Source: Planctomycetota bacterium (lineage in GTDB: Bacteria > Planctomycetota > Planctomycetia > Pirellulales > Pirellulaceae). From it: 61,369 nt of DNA. Below, piece by piece: positions 53,517 to 61,369 of this stretch. Numbering within the stretch: position 1 is the stretch's first letter; each line of letters opens with the position of its first letter. Both the position numbers and the translations under genes were made by a program. The stretch is from assembly GCA_026692905.1 (NCBI GenBank), contig JAPLNL010000020.1:1-61369 (forward strand), written 5' to 3'. The notes under the pieces were generated by a model. That model searched no databases, had not been told where the DNA came from, and saw only the letters and a list, made by a program, of their open reading frames with translations.

Positions 53517-54602
53517 CTAGCAACGGCGATGATTGACGCTACTTTCAAGCATTCGTCGAAAGGCATCGGCCGCGGATCCTGGTCGTTCGGCTCCCCAAAT
53601 CGCTTTGCTGACAGCGACTCTCTGCACACCAGTTTCGATCGCACTTGGTAGGTTCGATAGATCAATGCCTCCGATCGCGAACGCCGGAATTGTCGAATCC
53701 GATCCTTGCAATAGAGCAGCCACTTCTCGTAAGAAAGGGAGGCCCGCAAAAGACGAAAAGTCCTTGGTGTTGGAGGCGAAGGTTGGACCACAACCAATGT
53801 AGTCTGCCCCGACAGCGATGGCTTGCTTTACCTGATCGAGATCGTGAGTCGAGAGCCCGACGACGCACGCAGGCGCTATGAGCGATCGAGACTGGGGGAC
53901 ACTCAAATCGGTTTGCCCGACGTGTAGACCAAACGCGGAAGTGCACTGCACGATATCGGCCCGGTCATTGACGATGATGCGGGTTTGTTTCGGATCGACA
54001 GTTTCGATGGCCGATTGGGTAAAGCGTATGAGCTCCTGCGCATCTAGTTGTTTATCCCGGATTTGGATCAAATCGACGCCAGCGAGACTGATCTCTTGAA
54101 CGCGTTGAATGAATTGCTTTAGCGGAAGTTGGCAATCGGCGAGCACATAGAGTTTTGATTGCTTTAGAAACGCCAGGTCGCGTTTCTGAGACAGCAGCAG
54201 TTGAGCATTGATGTCGTAAACTTGATAGCGGACCGACTCGATGGCCGCTGCAGAACTAGGGTAGACGAATTTGGAGGCTTCCTCCAGACATCGAAGCGAC
54301 TGTTGAATGCGTTGCGAGGCTGCCTCGGCGATTTCCAACAACCCGCCGGTTCGCGAGGCCTCTGAGGTGGTTTTGGTTTCACGACCTACGTCTTGGTTTG
54401 CATCGCGACTAGCGTAAAGTTGGTCGTGGCTCCAGCCTTGGGTAGCCTCCCGGAGTTGATGCCGTAGAATTTTGTACTTGGATTGGGATAGGGCTTGATC
54501 TTGAAAACGGGCGATGTCCTCGAGAGTCCGTAACGCTTCGAAGGCGCGGTTGAGATTGGCGTCCAGTAGGCGATGGGCAGCCAGGTTGTCGTGGTGGTTC
54601 AT
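53517..54602 (-). CDS. thiE: ThiD2-ThiE fusion: thiamine phosphate synthase with N-terminal ThiD2-like domain
   Basis: This 361-residue cytoplasmic protein has two parts. Residues about 1-150 (LLDANLNRAFEALRTLEDIARFQ, ending YASRDANQDVG) resemble the ThiD2 domain, reported as an HMP-phosphate kinase unrelated to ThiD. The C-terminal part is ThiE, which joins HMP-PP with thiazole phosphate: LYVLADCQ, LIQIRDKQLDAQEL, IIVNDRADIV, GLHVGQTDL, ADYIGCGPTFAS and AIGGIDLSN are its motifs in order. The fusion would couple the last two pyrimidine steps of thiamine synthesis. The LMW phosphatase-like gene lies 22 bases upstream in the same direction. Confidence 0.9.
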   Translation of the reverse strand: MNHHDNLAAHRLLDANLNRAFEALRTLEDIARFQDQALSQSKYKILRHQLREATQGWSHDQLYASRDANQDVGRETKTTSEASRTGGLLEIAEAASQRIQQSLRCLEEASKFVYPSSAAAIESVRYQVYDINAQLLLSQKRDLAFLKQSKLYVLADCQLPLKQFIQRVQEISLAGVDLIQIRDKQLDAQELIRFTQSAIETVDPKQTRIIVNDRADIVQCTSAFGLHVGQTDLSVPQSRSLIAPACVVGLSTHDLDQVKQAIAVGADYIGCGPTFASNTKDFSSFAGLPFLREVAALLQGSDSTIPAFAIGGIDLSNLPSAIETGVQRVAVSKAIWGAERPGSAADAFRRMLESSVNHRRC

Positions 54603-54624
54603 TGGGAAATCAAATGGATAGTGA

Positions 54625-55056
54625 TCAAGAGACGATTAGTTCAGCAACCAACTCACGTACTCTTGCATGGAGGAGCGGCAATTGCTCCTCGGGAGTAGAA
54701 GCATCGACATCATGAATATCCCAATATTCTACTCGGTCAGCAAATCGATCGAATCGTTTTTGGACCCAATGCAAATGCTCGTCCCGTTTCACAGCAATGA
54801 TGCGATCGGAATTGGCAAAATCGTCTTCGGTTGCATCCATTGGCGTTCGGACAGGATCGAACGGGATGCAAAGTTGATTGAGGTAGTTGACGGTGTAGCC
54901 TGAGATCGTGTTGGGAGTGGATTCAGGCAGAGCCAGACCGCGCGAATCAGCCGTCCAATTGAGATTCGCAGCCGACGCTTCCCAGTTGAAATAGATCTCC
55001 GCAAAACGGCTGCGGTAATAATTCCAGGTGCAAAGGAAAAGGATTTTGTTGGCCAT
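54625..55056 (-). CDS. Low-molecular-weight protein tyrosine phosphatase-like protein
   Basis: This 143-residue protein has the P-loop C-x5-R of LMW phosphatases as LFLCTWNYYRSRFAE (C9, R15), where the usual form is C-x-GNxCRSP; the Gly and second Cys are missing. An Asp-containing late motif WDIHDVDAS stands where the family has DP. Members act on phosphotyrosine or arsenate, but the changed loop makes activity uncertain. It precedes thiE with a gap of 22 bases. Confidence 0.75.
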   Translation of the reverse strand: MANKILFLCTWNYYRSRFAEIYFNWEASAANLNWTADSRGLALPESTPNTISGYTVNYLNQLCIPFDPVRTPMDATEDDFANSDRIIAVKRDEHLHWVQKRFDRFADRVEYWDIHDVDASTPEEQLPLLHARVRELVAELIVS

Positions 55057-55455
55057 CGATGATTTTCAAAACAGGTTGTCAGCTAATACGATTACGTTGG
55101 AGGTCAGTGTCGCACAATTGTCCTCAATTGTTGCTAACCGCGCCGATTGCCGCAATCATATCGTTCTAAGATACCCTTCGCGTCCCCATTTTCGGCAATG
55201 GCGAGCGAATTTGTCCGGGATGTGTAGCGGATACCAGTGCGGCTGTGACTCAGGTTCCCAAGGATGGGTATCGATGTTTCAAGCAAAATATGTCGGTGCC
55301 TTTGCTGTCTAGATCAGGCTAGTCGTCGTATGCCCATGGCTTAGGTTTTTGGACGACACTTGAGGCGACAAATCCGGCAATCAATTCGCTTCAGAGCTGT
55401 CTCACAACGACGGGCCTAAAGTGCCCGCGAAGCGATTGAGGACAATCGCTTTACA
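55057..55455. other. Intergenic region with family E repeat
   Basis: A family E repeat (55105-55135) is identical to that at 32422-32452. Beyond it I see no gene, clear promoter or terminator; the reading frames present have no family likeness. Confidence 0.5.
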
Positions 55456-56484
55456 CTAGTCAATATGAATAACCGCCTTCAGAACGCCTGCGTTCGGGTT
55501 TAGCCAATTTGGAAACTCTTTTGGCACGTCTGCAAAATTGGCGTGGTGCGTGATCCAGGGATTGGTATCGATCTGGCCCGCTTCGATGAGGCTGATGATG
55601 CGAGTGAAATCCCTTGAAAGAGCGTTGCGGCTGGCCATCAACGTGATCTCGCGCCGATGAAAGAAAGGGGCGTGTGCAAACTCGACGTTCTGCTGCGTGA
55701 TACCGACGTACACCACTCGTCCGGCGAAGGCCGCGAACTCAAAGGCTCGGACCATCGACTTGTTATTGCCCGTTGCATCGATGACTACATCGGCGCGTTG
55801 ACCTTGTGTCATCGACTCCAGGTTCGAAATGTCCGTTTCGTCATTCTTGATCTGCAGTGTGTCGGGTACTCCCATAGTGTTTCGAACGAAGGACAAGCGA
55901 CTTTCGCTAATGTCTGCGACGATCGGCCGAGCTCCGGAGAGCTTCACAAACTCGAGCGCTGACAAGCCGATAGGACCGGCACCTAGGACTAAGACGTTTT
56001 CACCCGCCTTGCACCCGCTTCGATCGACGGCGTGACAGCCGATGGCCAGGGTCTCGACCAAGGCCGCTTGCTCCATCGATAAGCTACCAGCCTTATGAAG
56101 CTTACGAGCAGGCAGGATAATGCGCTCCGTTAAGCCGCCGTCGCACATGACCCCCAACGTCTTGTGATGTTCACAACAGTTGGTAAATCCTCGGCGACAG
56201 GAATAGCATTGCTGGCAGTTCAAGTAGGGCTCGACCGAGCAGCGATCACCGGGCTTGAGGTTCGTGACTCCGTCGCCAACTTCGAGCACTTCGACTCCCA
56301 ACTCGTGGCCTGGGATCCTTGGGTACGAAAAGAATGGGAACTTGCCCAGGTAGCCGCCAAGGTCAGTGCCGCAGACACCAACGCGATGCACGCGGACTAG
56401 GACCTCTCCCGGTGCAGGTGATGGTGGCTCGGGGATATCAATGATTCGCCAAGTCTCAGGTTTCTCCAGTTGCAGTGCTTTCAT
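55456..56484 (-). CDS. Zinc-dependent medium-chain alcohol dehydrogenase
   Basis: This 342-residue enzyme oxidises an alcohol or polyol with NAD(P). Catalytic zinc ligands are in RVGVCGTDLGGY and PGHELGVEV; the structural zinc lobe is CQQCYSCRRGFTNCC; the Rossmann motif is VLGAGPIGLSALEF near 175. It resembles the sugar-alcohol and idonate/threonine dehydrogenase subgroup. It is the last gene of a four-gene minus-strand operon, 11 bases after the aldo/keto reductase, suggesting a shared sugar or polyol route such as fucose or galactose oxidation. That substrate is inference. Confidence 0.85.
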   Translation of the reverse strand: MKALQLEKPETWRIIDIPEPPSPAPGEVLVRVHRVGVCGTDLGGYLGKFPFFSYPRIPGHELGVEVLEVGDGVTNLKPGDRCSVEPYLNCQQCYSCRRGFTNCCEHHKTLGVMCDGGLTERIILPARKLHKAGSLSMEQAALVETLAIGCHAVDRSGCKAGENVLVLGAGPIGLSALEFVKLSGARPIVADISESRLSFVRNTMGVPDTLQIKNDETDISNLESMTQGQRADVVIDATGNNKSMVRAFEFAAFAGRVVYVGITQQNVEFAHAPFFHRREITLMASRNALSRDFTRIISLIEAGQIDTNPWITHHANFADVPKEFPNWLNPNAGVLKAVIHID

Positions 56485-56495
56485 CGTCAGGACTT

Positions 56496-57428
56496 TCAGT
56501 TGTTCTCTGGCAGGCCTTCGCGATGGCCAACATTTCTTACTGGGTCAAGAATAGCGATCACCTCGGACATCAACTCCTTGTCGACAGGCGATTCCAGCCA
56601 CTGGACCCATTTGCGAATGTTGTTTGGATTGGCGCTACCGGCGATCGTTGTCGCCATGTCCGGGTTGGCGCATGAGAACTGCAATGCCAACTGAGCGATG
56701 TCGACGCCACGTTTTTGGCAGTGTTCTGCTGCCTGACGAGCAGCCGCCTGAACGTCTTTTGGATCGCGAAACCAAACGGGCAAGGTCGCGTTAGTTAATA
56801 GTCTCGCAGCGAATGGACCGGCGTTCATCACACCGATGTTCTTGGCCTTGAGTTTCGGAACCAATTCGTCGGCCAGACGTGTGTTCTGAAGCGTGTACTG
56901 GTTGTAGGACAAAATGCAATCCAATTCGGCTTGCGAACTGACCACATCGAAAATCTTCATTGGATAGCCGCTGATGCCGACGAAGCGAACTTTGCCTGAC
57001 TGCTGAATTCGACGCAGGGCAGGCAGCGTCTCGTCGATGATTTGTTGCAGCGGAACGAACTCGATGTCATGGCATAAAATGATATCCAAGTGGTCCGTAC
57101 CCAATCGATGCAAACTGACATCGACGCTTTCGACCACGCGTTTGGCTGAAAAGTCAAAGTGCCCAACATCGTATCGCCCAAGTTTGGAACAGAGCGTGTA
57201 CTGGTCTCTCGGTACCTCTCGCAGCGCGATGCCGAGCAATACTTCGGACATCCCGCGCCCGTAGAATGGGGAGGTATCGATGAAGTTCAGGCCGAGCTCC
57301 AAGGCGACGCGAACGCTTTCAAAAATTTCGTCCAATTGCACGCTGCGAAACTCAGCACCTAGAGACGAAGCGCCGAAGCTGAGGATGGGCAATTCGAGTC
57401 CCGTTTTGCCTAGAGTTCTTTTTTCCAT
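56496..57428 (-). CDS. Aldo/keto reductase (L-galactose or L-fucose dehydrogenase-like)
   Basis: This 310-residue TIM-barrel oxidoreductase has LSFGASSLGAEF, the catalytic Asp and Tyr in FIDTSPFYGRGMSE, the Lys of LCSKLGRYD and the His of IILCHDIEF. The end HREGLPENN is like that of plant-type L-galactose dehydrogenases, as is the spacing of SVDVSLHRLGTDHLD. It probably oxidises a free aldose. The Rrf2 regulator gene lies 46 bases upstream and the zinc dehydrogenase gene 11 bases downstream, all on the minus strand. Confidence 0.85.
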   Translation of the reverse strand: MEKRTLGKTGLELPILSFGASSLGAEFRSVQLDEIFESVRVALELGLNFIDTSPFYGRGMSEVLLGIALREVPRDQYTLCSKLGRYDVGHFDFSAKRVVESVDVSLHRLGTDHLDIILCHDIEFVPLQQIIDETLPALRRIQQSGKVRFVGISGYPMKIFDVVSSQAELDCILSYNQYTLQNTRLADELVPKLKAKNIGVMNAGPFAARLLTNATLPVWFRDPKDVQAAARQAAEHCQKRGVDIAQLALQFSCANPDMATTIAGSANPNNIRKWVQWLESPVDKELMSEVIAILDPVRNVGHREGLPENN

Positions 57429-57474
57429 TGAGGTTCAATTGATAAGGGGAAGAGCTGCTTAGTCGATTTCCGAA

Positions 57475-57897
57475 CTAAACGTTGCACAAGGGTACGCTTG
57501 GGTTTGGGCTGTTCATCAATTCCGTGAGAGTTGTTGATCGAAACACGTTTTCGATGCTCTCCAAAGCACTGTCCATCTTGGCGTGCAAAGAACAAAGTCG
57601 TTTGCGATGGCTTGAGAGTTCCAGCGGACAAGTGCGAATGCGCTGCAAGGGATCGACGCATTGCACCACGTCGTAAATTGTCATCTCATCCGGCGACTTA
57701 TTCAAAAGGTACCCACCGCTAACCCCTCGCTTGACCTCGACGAGTCCATCGCGCGTCAATGTCTGTAGAACCTTGGAGAGGTAAGCAGAGGGGACTTGAG
57801 TCGCCTTCGATATTTGCGCGGTGGTCTGTAGTGCATCTGGCTGCTTGGCCAAATGCACGATTGCTCTCAGTGCATATTCGACGGTTTGCGAAAACAT
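57475..57897 (-). CDS. Rrf2-family transcriptional regulator
   Basis: This 140-residue DNA-binding protein starts MFSQTVEYALRAIVHLA and has the winged-helix region QISKATQVPSAYLSKVLQ and LVEVKRGVSGGYLL, as in IscR, NsrR and RsrR. Three cysteines lie in VQCVDP, RTCPLE and RLCSLH near residues 80-105, the zone that binds an iron-sulfur cluster in many members. The open frame continues upstream to 57993, but ATG 57897 gives the family N-terminus. It lies 10 bases after the DUF3365 gene and before the two oxidoreductase genes, and is likely to control this operon in response to NO, oxygen or redox state. Confidence 0.9.
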   Translation of the reverse strand: MFSQTVEYALRAIVHLAKQPDALQTTAQISKATQVPSAYLSKVLQTLTRDGLVEVKRGVSGGYLLNKSPDEMTIYDVVQCVDPLQRIRTCPLELSSHRKRLCSLHAKMDSALESIENVFRSTTLTELMNSPNPSVPLCNV

Positions 57898-57907
57898 GCC
57901 GCCAATC

Positions 57908-58453
57908 TTACTCGCCATCCCGATTGAGCGGAACTTGGAACGCGACTCCACCCACAATTTTTTTGCCCCGATAGTTTTCATGGCACAGCACACATTTGTT
58001 CAACGCCATCGGCAGGATCGTCATTGTCCTCAAGAATTCCTGGCCATCGATCTTCTCCACCTCGTCAACCACTTCCTTGCCCGCGAGCATTTCTTGGATG
58101 GCTCGCTTTTCGAACGCATCCTTAGGGGAATTGTCTGGGTTGATGGGTTCGCCGAGACCATCCACAAGTCGAACTTCATGCCATTTTCCGTCCTTCATGG
58201 CTTTCAAAACGGGTTGAAAGGTTGTGAAGGCGGCGGTCGATGAATCGTCCACGACATAAGTTTGGGTCACCGAGACGATGGCGGTTTTGTACAAAGTGTC
58301 GAGCATTTTCGTTTCTCGCCTAGCACTCCGAAGATATTTATCCCGTTCGGACTTCCCAGCTTGCGCACCGTTTCCGACCGCAATGTTCCAAAGAAAAAGG
58401 CCGCATAACGAGACGCCACCCAAAAGAAACCATCGATACTTTGAGTTCAACAT
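57908..58453 (-). CDS. Exported DUF3365 protein with c-type heme motif
   Basis: This 181-residue protein has an N-terminal membrane segment (WFLLGGVSLCGLFLWNIAV). A DUF3365-like helical sensor domain follows (KTAIVSVTQTYVVDD, FQPVLKAMKDGKWHEVRLVD), with a heme c attachment motif CVLCH near 155. Such domains sit outside the inner membrane and bind a heme that can sense gas or redox state. ATG 58453 is chosen because GGAG lies about 10 bases upstream. The frame is open to 58579 without family likeness. The Rrf2 gene starts 10 bases downstream. Confidence 0.83.
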   Translation of the reverse strand: MLNSKYRWFLLGGVSLCGLFLWNIAVGNGAQAGKSERDKYLRSARRETKMLDTLYKTAIVSVTQTYVVDDSSTAAFTTFQPVLKAMKDGKWHEVRLVDGLGEPINPDNSPKDAFEKRAIQEMLAGKEVVDEVEKIDGQEFLRTMTILPMALNKCVLCHENYRGKKIVGGVAFQVPLNRDGE

Positions 58454-58580
58454 GATTCGCTCCATTGAAAGGAAAGGATTGGACGGAAGCCGACGCGACC
58501 GTGTTTCTTGGTAATGCCAAGCTTCTAGATCTAAAGCGGACATGCGTGTCCAGTATAGCGAAGGTGACGGGCGGAGCAAT

Positions 58581-58600
58581 ACAGGATGTTTTTATCCTGT
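58581..58600. terminator. Small hairpin between divergent genes
   Basis: ACAGGAT-GTTTTT-ATCCTGT is a 7-bp perfect stem followed by TTTTG. It lies between the DUF3365 gene and the DUF1080 gene, which diverge, so an ordinary terminator role is unlikely; attenuation of one leader is possible. Confidence 0.35.
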
Positions 58601-58687
58601 TTTGTGGTGGGGGTGATTTGTTGATACAATTTGGTTCGCATGCTCACTACCGGTTTTTCCCTACCCTCGCTTATGAAGCGACAATTG

Positions 58688-58706
58688 GGACAATTGTGCG
58701 ACACTC
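58688..58706. repeat. Partial inverted copy of family E repeat
   Basis: GGGACAATTGTGCGACACT is the reverse complement of the first part of the repeats at 32422 and 55105. It lies 27 bases before the DUF1080 gene. Confidence 0.6.
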
Positions 58707-58732
58707 CCTCCCATTCCCATGTTTAGGCAAAA

Positions 58733-59740
58733 ATGAAATCACGATCGCTTTTCGCTCGCTTGAAATCTGTTGTTCGTTTTGCGTTGTTAGCAGGATTGTT
58801 TGCTGCCGCTCCGCAATATGTAGCAGCTGAGACGTATACCTCGCAAAAAAAAGCTGGCGTTAGCTACAAGCTGCAGGGTGAGTATCTCGGCGTGGTCGAA
58901 TCTTGGGGTGGATCATGGGGGGCGCAAGTCATCGCAGTGAGCGAAAAGAAACTAGCTATTCATCTGCTCGATGGAGGGTTGCCAGGCCAAGGGGCCAAAG
59001 GGGCGGTGCCAGCGAAGAAGTACGAGGCCAACATTGATGTCTCAAAAGAAGTTGCAGACGTCACCAAAGACGCCGTTGCCTTATCGGTTCAGCCGACGAC
59101 GATTGATATCCGAGATGAACAAGGAAAAGTGTTAGGAGTTTTGACCAAGATTGTTCGCGAGAGCAAAACCTTGGGTGCTCAACCGCCAAAGGATGCTGTC
59201 GTGCTCTTTGATGCCATACGGGTCAATGACTTCAACGGGAACAAGATGGGCGAAGACGGGCTGCTGGGAGTTGGCGGAACAAGCAAGGAATTATTTGGCG
59301 ATCATCGAATGCACATTGAGTTTCGTACCCCATTCCAACCGGACGATTCCGGGCAAGGTCGAGGCAATAGCGGCGTCTATATTCAGGGTCGATATGAGTT
59401 GCAGGTTTTGGATTCGTTCGGCTTGAGCGGTGAGAACAACGAATGCGGAGGCATCTATCAAATTGCGAAACCATCAACCAACATGTGCTATCCTCCGCTC
59501 ACTTGGCAGACCTACGACATCGAATTCAAAGCAGCAACGTATGACGCTTCAGGTAAAAAGATCAGCAATGCCAAGCTTAGTGTGAAGCATAATGGCGTGA
59601 CGATTCATGACGGATTGGACTTACCGAAGGGAACACCCGGCAAAGATCCGGAGGCGGATAGTCGTGGGCCTTTGTTTCTGCAGGACCATGGCAACCCAGT
59701 GACCTTTAGGAACATATGGGTGCAACGCACAGGTAAATGA
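58733..59740 (+). CDS. Exported DUF1080 (3-keto-disaccharide hydrolase-like) protein
   Basis: This 335-residue protein has a signal peptide (about 1-33, FALLAGLFAAAPQYVAA). The DUF1080 domain covers about 155-335 with VLFDAIRVNDFNG, GNSGVYIQGRYELQVLDSFG, NECGGIYQI, WQTYDIEFKA and the end GNPVTFRNIWVQ. This concanavalin-like fold occurs in 3-keto-glycoside hydrolases and in many planctomycete surface proteins. Residues about 35-150 form a separate beta-rich domain (YKLQGEYLGVVESWGGSWG) found beside DUF1080 in related bacteria. Activity here is not proven. Confidence 0.88.
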   Translation: MKSRSLFARLKSVVRFALLAGLFAAAPQYVAAETYTSQKKAGVSYKLQGEYLGVVESWGGSWGAQVIAVSEKKLAIHLLDGGLPGQGAKGAVPAKKYEANIDVSKEVADVTKDAVALSVQPTTIDIRDEQGKVLGVLTKIVRESKTLGAQPPKDAVVLFDAIRVNDFNGNKMGEDGLLGVGGTSKELFGDHRMHIEFRTPFQPDDSGQGRGNSGVYIQGRYELQVLDSFGLSGENNECGGIYQIAKPSTNMCYPPLTWQTYDIEFKAATYDASGKKISNAKLSVKHNGVTIHDGLDLPKGTPGKDPEADSRGPLFLQDHGNPVTFRNIWVQRTGK

Positions 59741-60194
59741 GTGCCACTCCCATAAAGGCCCAGCGCTGTGAAGCATAACGCCGTGAAGCATTTTGTAGCG
59801 AAACTCGTCAAGAGTTTCGGTGGTTTAGGCCGTGCAGCCGAAAGTCTTGACGACTTTCGCTACAGAATAAGGCTGGACTCGGCTTCGCGCCCGCGATTCC
59901 ACGCTTAAACGCCGGGTTTTCAACGTCACGGTTCGGAAAACCGAACCTCAATCGGGAAATCGTTTAGGTCTCGATCAGTCCTTTAATGTGCTTTAAATCA
60001 ACGGTATTTGTTATTAAAGCAAGACTGCTTACCCTACCTTCGGCTTGCGATATCTACATCATTTCTTAATCTACCATTCATGCTTTCTTAACACGTTCTT
60101 CATCGATATTAGGGGGGCCCAGAAGATACTTTGCACCTGACTTTGCTGCGTTGGGTGGCTTGGTTGGAGTTTTTTGTCAAAGGAATACTAGGGA
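59741..60194. other. Intergenic region before the terminal DUF1559 gene
   Basis: It holds a family A repeat and a short hairpin GGTTCGG-AAAA-CCGAACC (59930-59947). The stretch 60000-60180 is A/T-rich compared with its surroundings and should hold the DUF1559 promoter, but I could not fix its boxes. No gene is seen. Confidence 0.5.
59795..59863. repeat. Twin-hairpin repeat, family A, copy 6
   Basis: Orientation as copy 1, both stems and loops intact, flank GTGAAGCATTTT repeated in part just before it (GTGAAGCATAACGCC). It lies 54 bases after the DUF1080 stop. Confidence 0.85.
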
Positions 60195-61369
60195 TATGAA
60201 AAGTTCATTTCGCCGGCTGACAGCTGGCCAAAGCCGCGTTCGCGCTGGCTTTACATTGGTGGAATTGTTGGTCGTTATCGCGATCATCGGTATTTTGGTT
60301 GGTCTGCTTTTGCCAGCTGTTCAAGCCGCACGCGAAGCTGCACGCCGCATGCAGTGCTCGAACAATGTCAAGCAACTCGGCTTGGCAGTTCATAATTTTG
60401 AATCGGCTTACAAGAAGTTGCCATCGGCCGGACAATGCGGTTCGACAGGAAACACTTCAACATCATACACCATTCACTCGGTGCCGACTCAATTGCTCCC
60501 ATACATTGAGCAACAGTCCCTTTACAACATGTTTGACCACAGCGCGGACGCCATCACGTTGTATTGCGGAGCGGGCGCAGTTCCGAATGCCCAGGGGCAT
60601 TTTGTTGCCTCAACAGGTGCACTACTCCATAAAAATGCTCGAGGACGAACCTACGACGATGGTGGTTTCCCATCGGGCCAAATTGCTGCTAAGAATCAAG
60701 TTCCATCCTTCATTTGCCCGTCGGCTCCAATCGATGGTCCGTCCCGTGATCCTGTAACCGGTTACGGCGGGTTCGACTACATGTTCCCAGATTTGACCGA
60801 CGTCAACTCCACCGTAGGTTCCGCTAATTTTGGACAGCGTGAACTTCCGACTGGTACACCAGCTTGGCAGTTAGAAGTTGTTGCCGGCATGCTCGATTGC
60901 AATAGCAGCAAACTTTCAAAAGTTACAGACGGCACATCCAATACCGTTCTGATGATCGAAGATGCTTCTCGTGCTCACCCGAGCGTTGCTCGATTTGGCG
61001 CGGTGTCCGCCAGAAATTCGCCAGCCGGGTCAACCTTGGTCGACCCAATTGCTTGGACAGGTGGCTCCACAGGTGGACGCCGCGTTTATGCTTGGGCTGA
61101 CCCCGATACAACTTCTAACGGTTACTCGGGACCAAGCAATGCAATTTCGCCAGGCAACAGAAAAGCAAAGATCAATCAGTACAGCACTCCGATCGGTGGA
61201 CCAGCGACTTGCCCATGGACGCTCAACAACTGCGGACCAAACGACGAGCCGTTCTCGTTCCACACTGGCGGTGCAAATGCAGCTATGGGTGACGGTTCAG
61301 TACGTTACATCTCCGATTCGACCGACGGCGTAATTTTGAAGTTCATGATCGGTGCTACCGATGGTCAAG
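60195..61369 (+). CDS. DUF1559 protein with prepilin-like N-terminus, cut by the window end
   Basis: At least 391 residues are visible and no stop is reached. After a basic leader ([18 protein letters not shown]) comes [20 protein letters not shown] and [18 protein letters not shown], then the DUF1559 domain with [43 protein letters not shown] and, near the end, the H-x9-DG motif [17 protein letters not shown]. The last visible part, [14 protein letters not shown], is close to the usual C-terminus, so only a few residues should be missing. It is about 95 residues longer than the DUF1559 protein at 51 kb. It is monocistronic on this side. Confidence 0.93.

Noticed and set aside
1-61369. tRNA or rRNA genes
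   Set aside because: I looked for T-loop (GGTTCGAAT-like) and rRNA signatures; the hits found lie inside coding genes and lack cloverleaf arms.
1-61369. Insertion sequence or prophage as the source of the repeats
   Set aside because: No transposase, integrase or phage structural gene was seen; the repeats are short and intergenic.

Overview
The window looks like a chromosomal segment of a planctomycete, probably of the Pirellulaceae type. The reasons are two DUF1559 proteins with a prepilin-like N-terminus, two giant (about 1,540 residue) surface proteins that share an N-terminal FE-x-LESR motif in place of a classical signal peptide, a DUF1080 protein, a ceramidase-like hydrolase, scattered housekeeping genes instead of large operons, and many dispersed intergenic hairpin repeats. 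I saw no tRNA, rRNA, CRISPR array, transposase or prophage.

Layout. 1-5 kb: GT4 glycosyltransferase (minus), then a SAM methyltransferase, a YmdB-type phosphodiesterase, a histone-deacetylase-family hydrolase and a PurU-like deformylase. 5.2-9.8 kb: a tight three-gene operon (HlyD-like adaptor, GAF-like/HlyD membrane protein, M50 metalloprotease/HlyD fusion) that resembles an export or processing machine without an ABC or RND pump. 10-14 kb: BASS symporter, Hsp20 behind a consensus-perfect sigma-54 promoter, a lipoprotein and endonuclease IV. 13.8-19.9 kb (minus): thioredoxin-fold protein with a lost 5' end, polysaccharide deacetylase, small membrane protein, RNase Z-like MBL hydrolase, recJ and rpmG. 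20.3-25 kb: a giant protein with thioredoxin, cyclophilin, cohesin-like and tandem adhesin domains. 25-32 kb: GT-C-like membrane protein, glnS, an ABC-2 exporter pair and a ceramidase-like enzyme. 32.5-35.7 kb: gcvP under a tandem glycine riboswitch. 36-39.4 kb: fliP-fliQ-fliR-flhB. 40-41.2 kb: recA with a strong terminator. 41.7-46.3 kb: a second giant protein with cadherin-like repeats and a type I dockerin. 46.6-52 kb: a type II secretion/type IV pilus-like cluster with three tandem GspF-like proteins, three pseudopilin-like proteins and a DUF1559 protein. 52-55 kb (minus): tgt, a ThiD2-ThiE fusion and an LMW phosphatase-like protein. 55.4-58.5 kb (minus): a four-gene operon of a heme-binding DUF3365 protein, an Rrf2 regulator, an aldo/keto reductase and a zinc alcohol dehydrogenase. 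58.7 kb to the end: a DUF1080 protein and a DUF1559 protein cut by the window edge.

Links between genes. The two giant proteins carry a cohesin-like domain and a dockerin, a possible extracellular binding pair. The DUF3365-Rrf2 pair looks like a sensor and regulator for the two oxidoreductases that follow. The intergenic repeats fall into several families. The most notable is a roughly 69-bp twin-hairpin element present six times, whose two arms differ at exactly two positions that pair with each other inside each arm.
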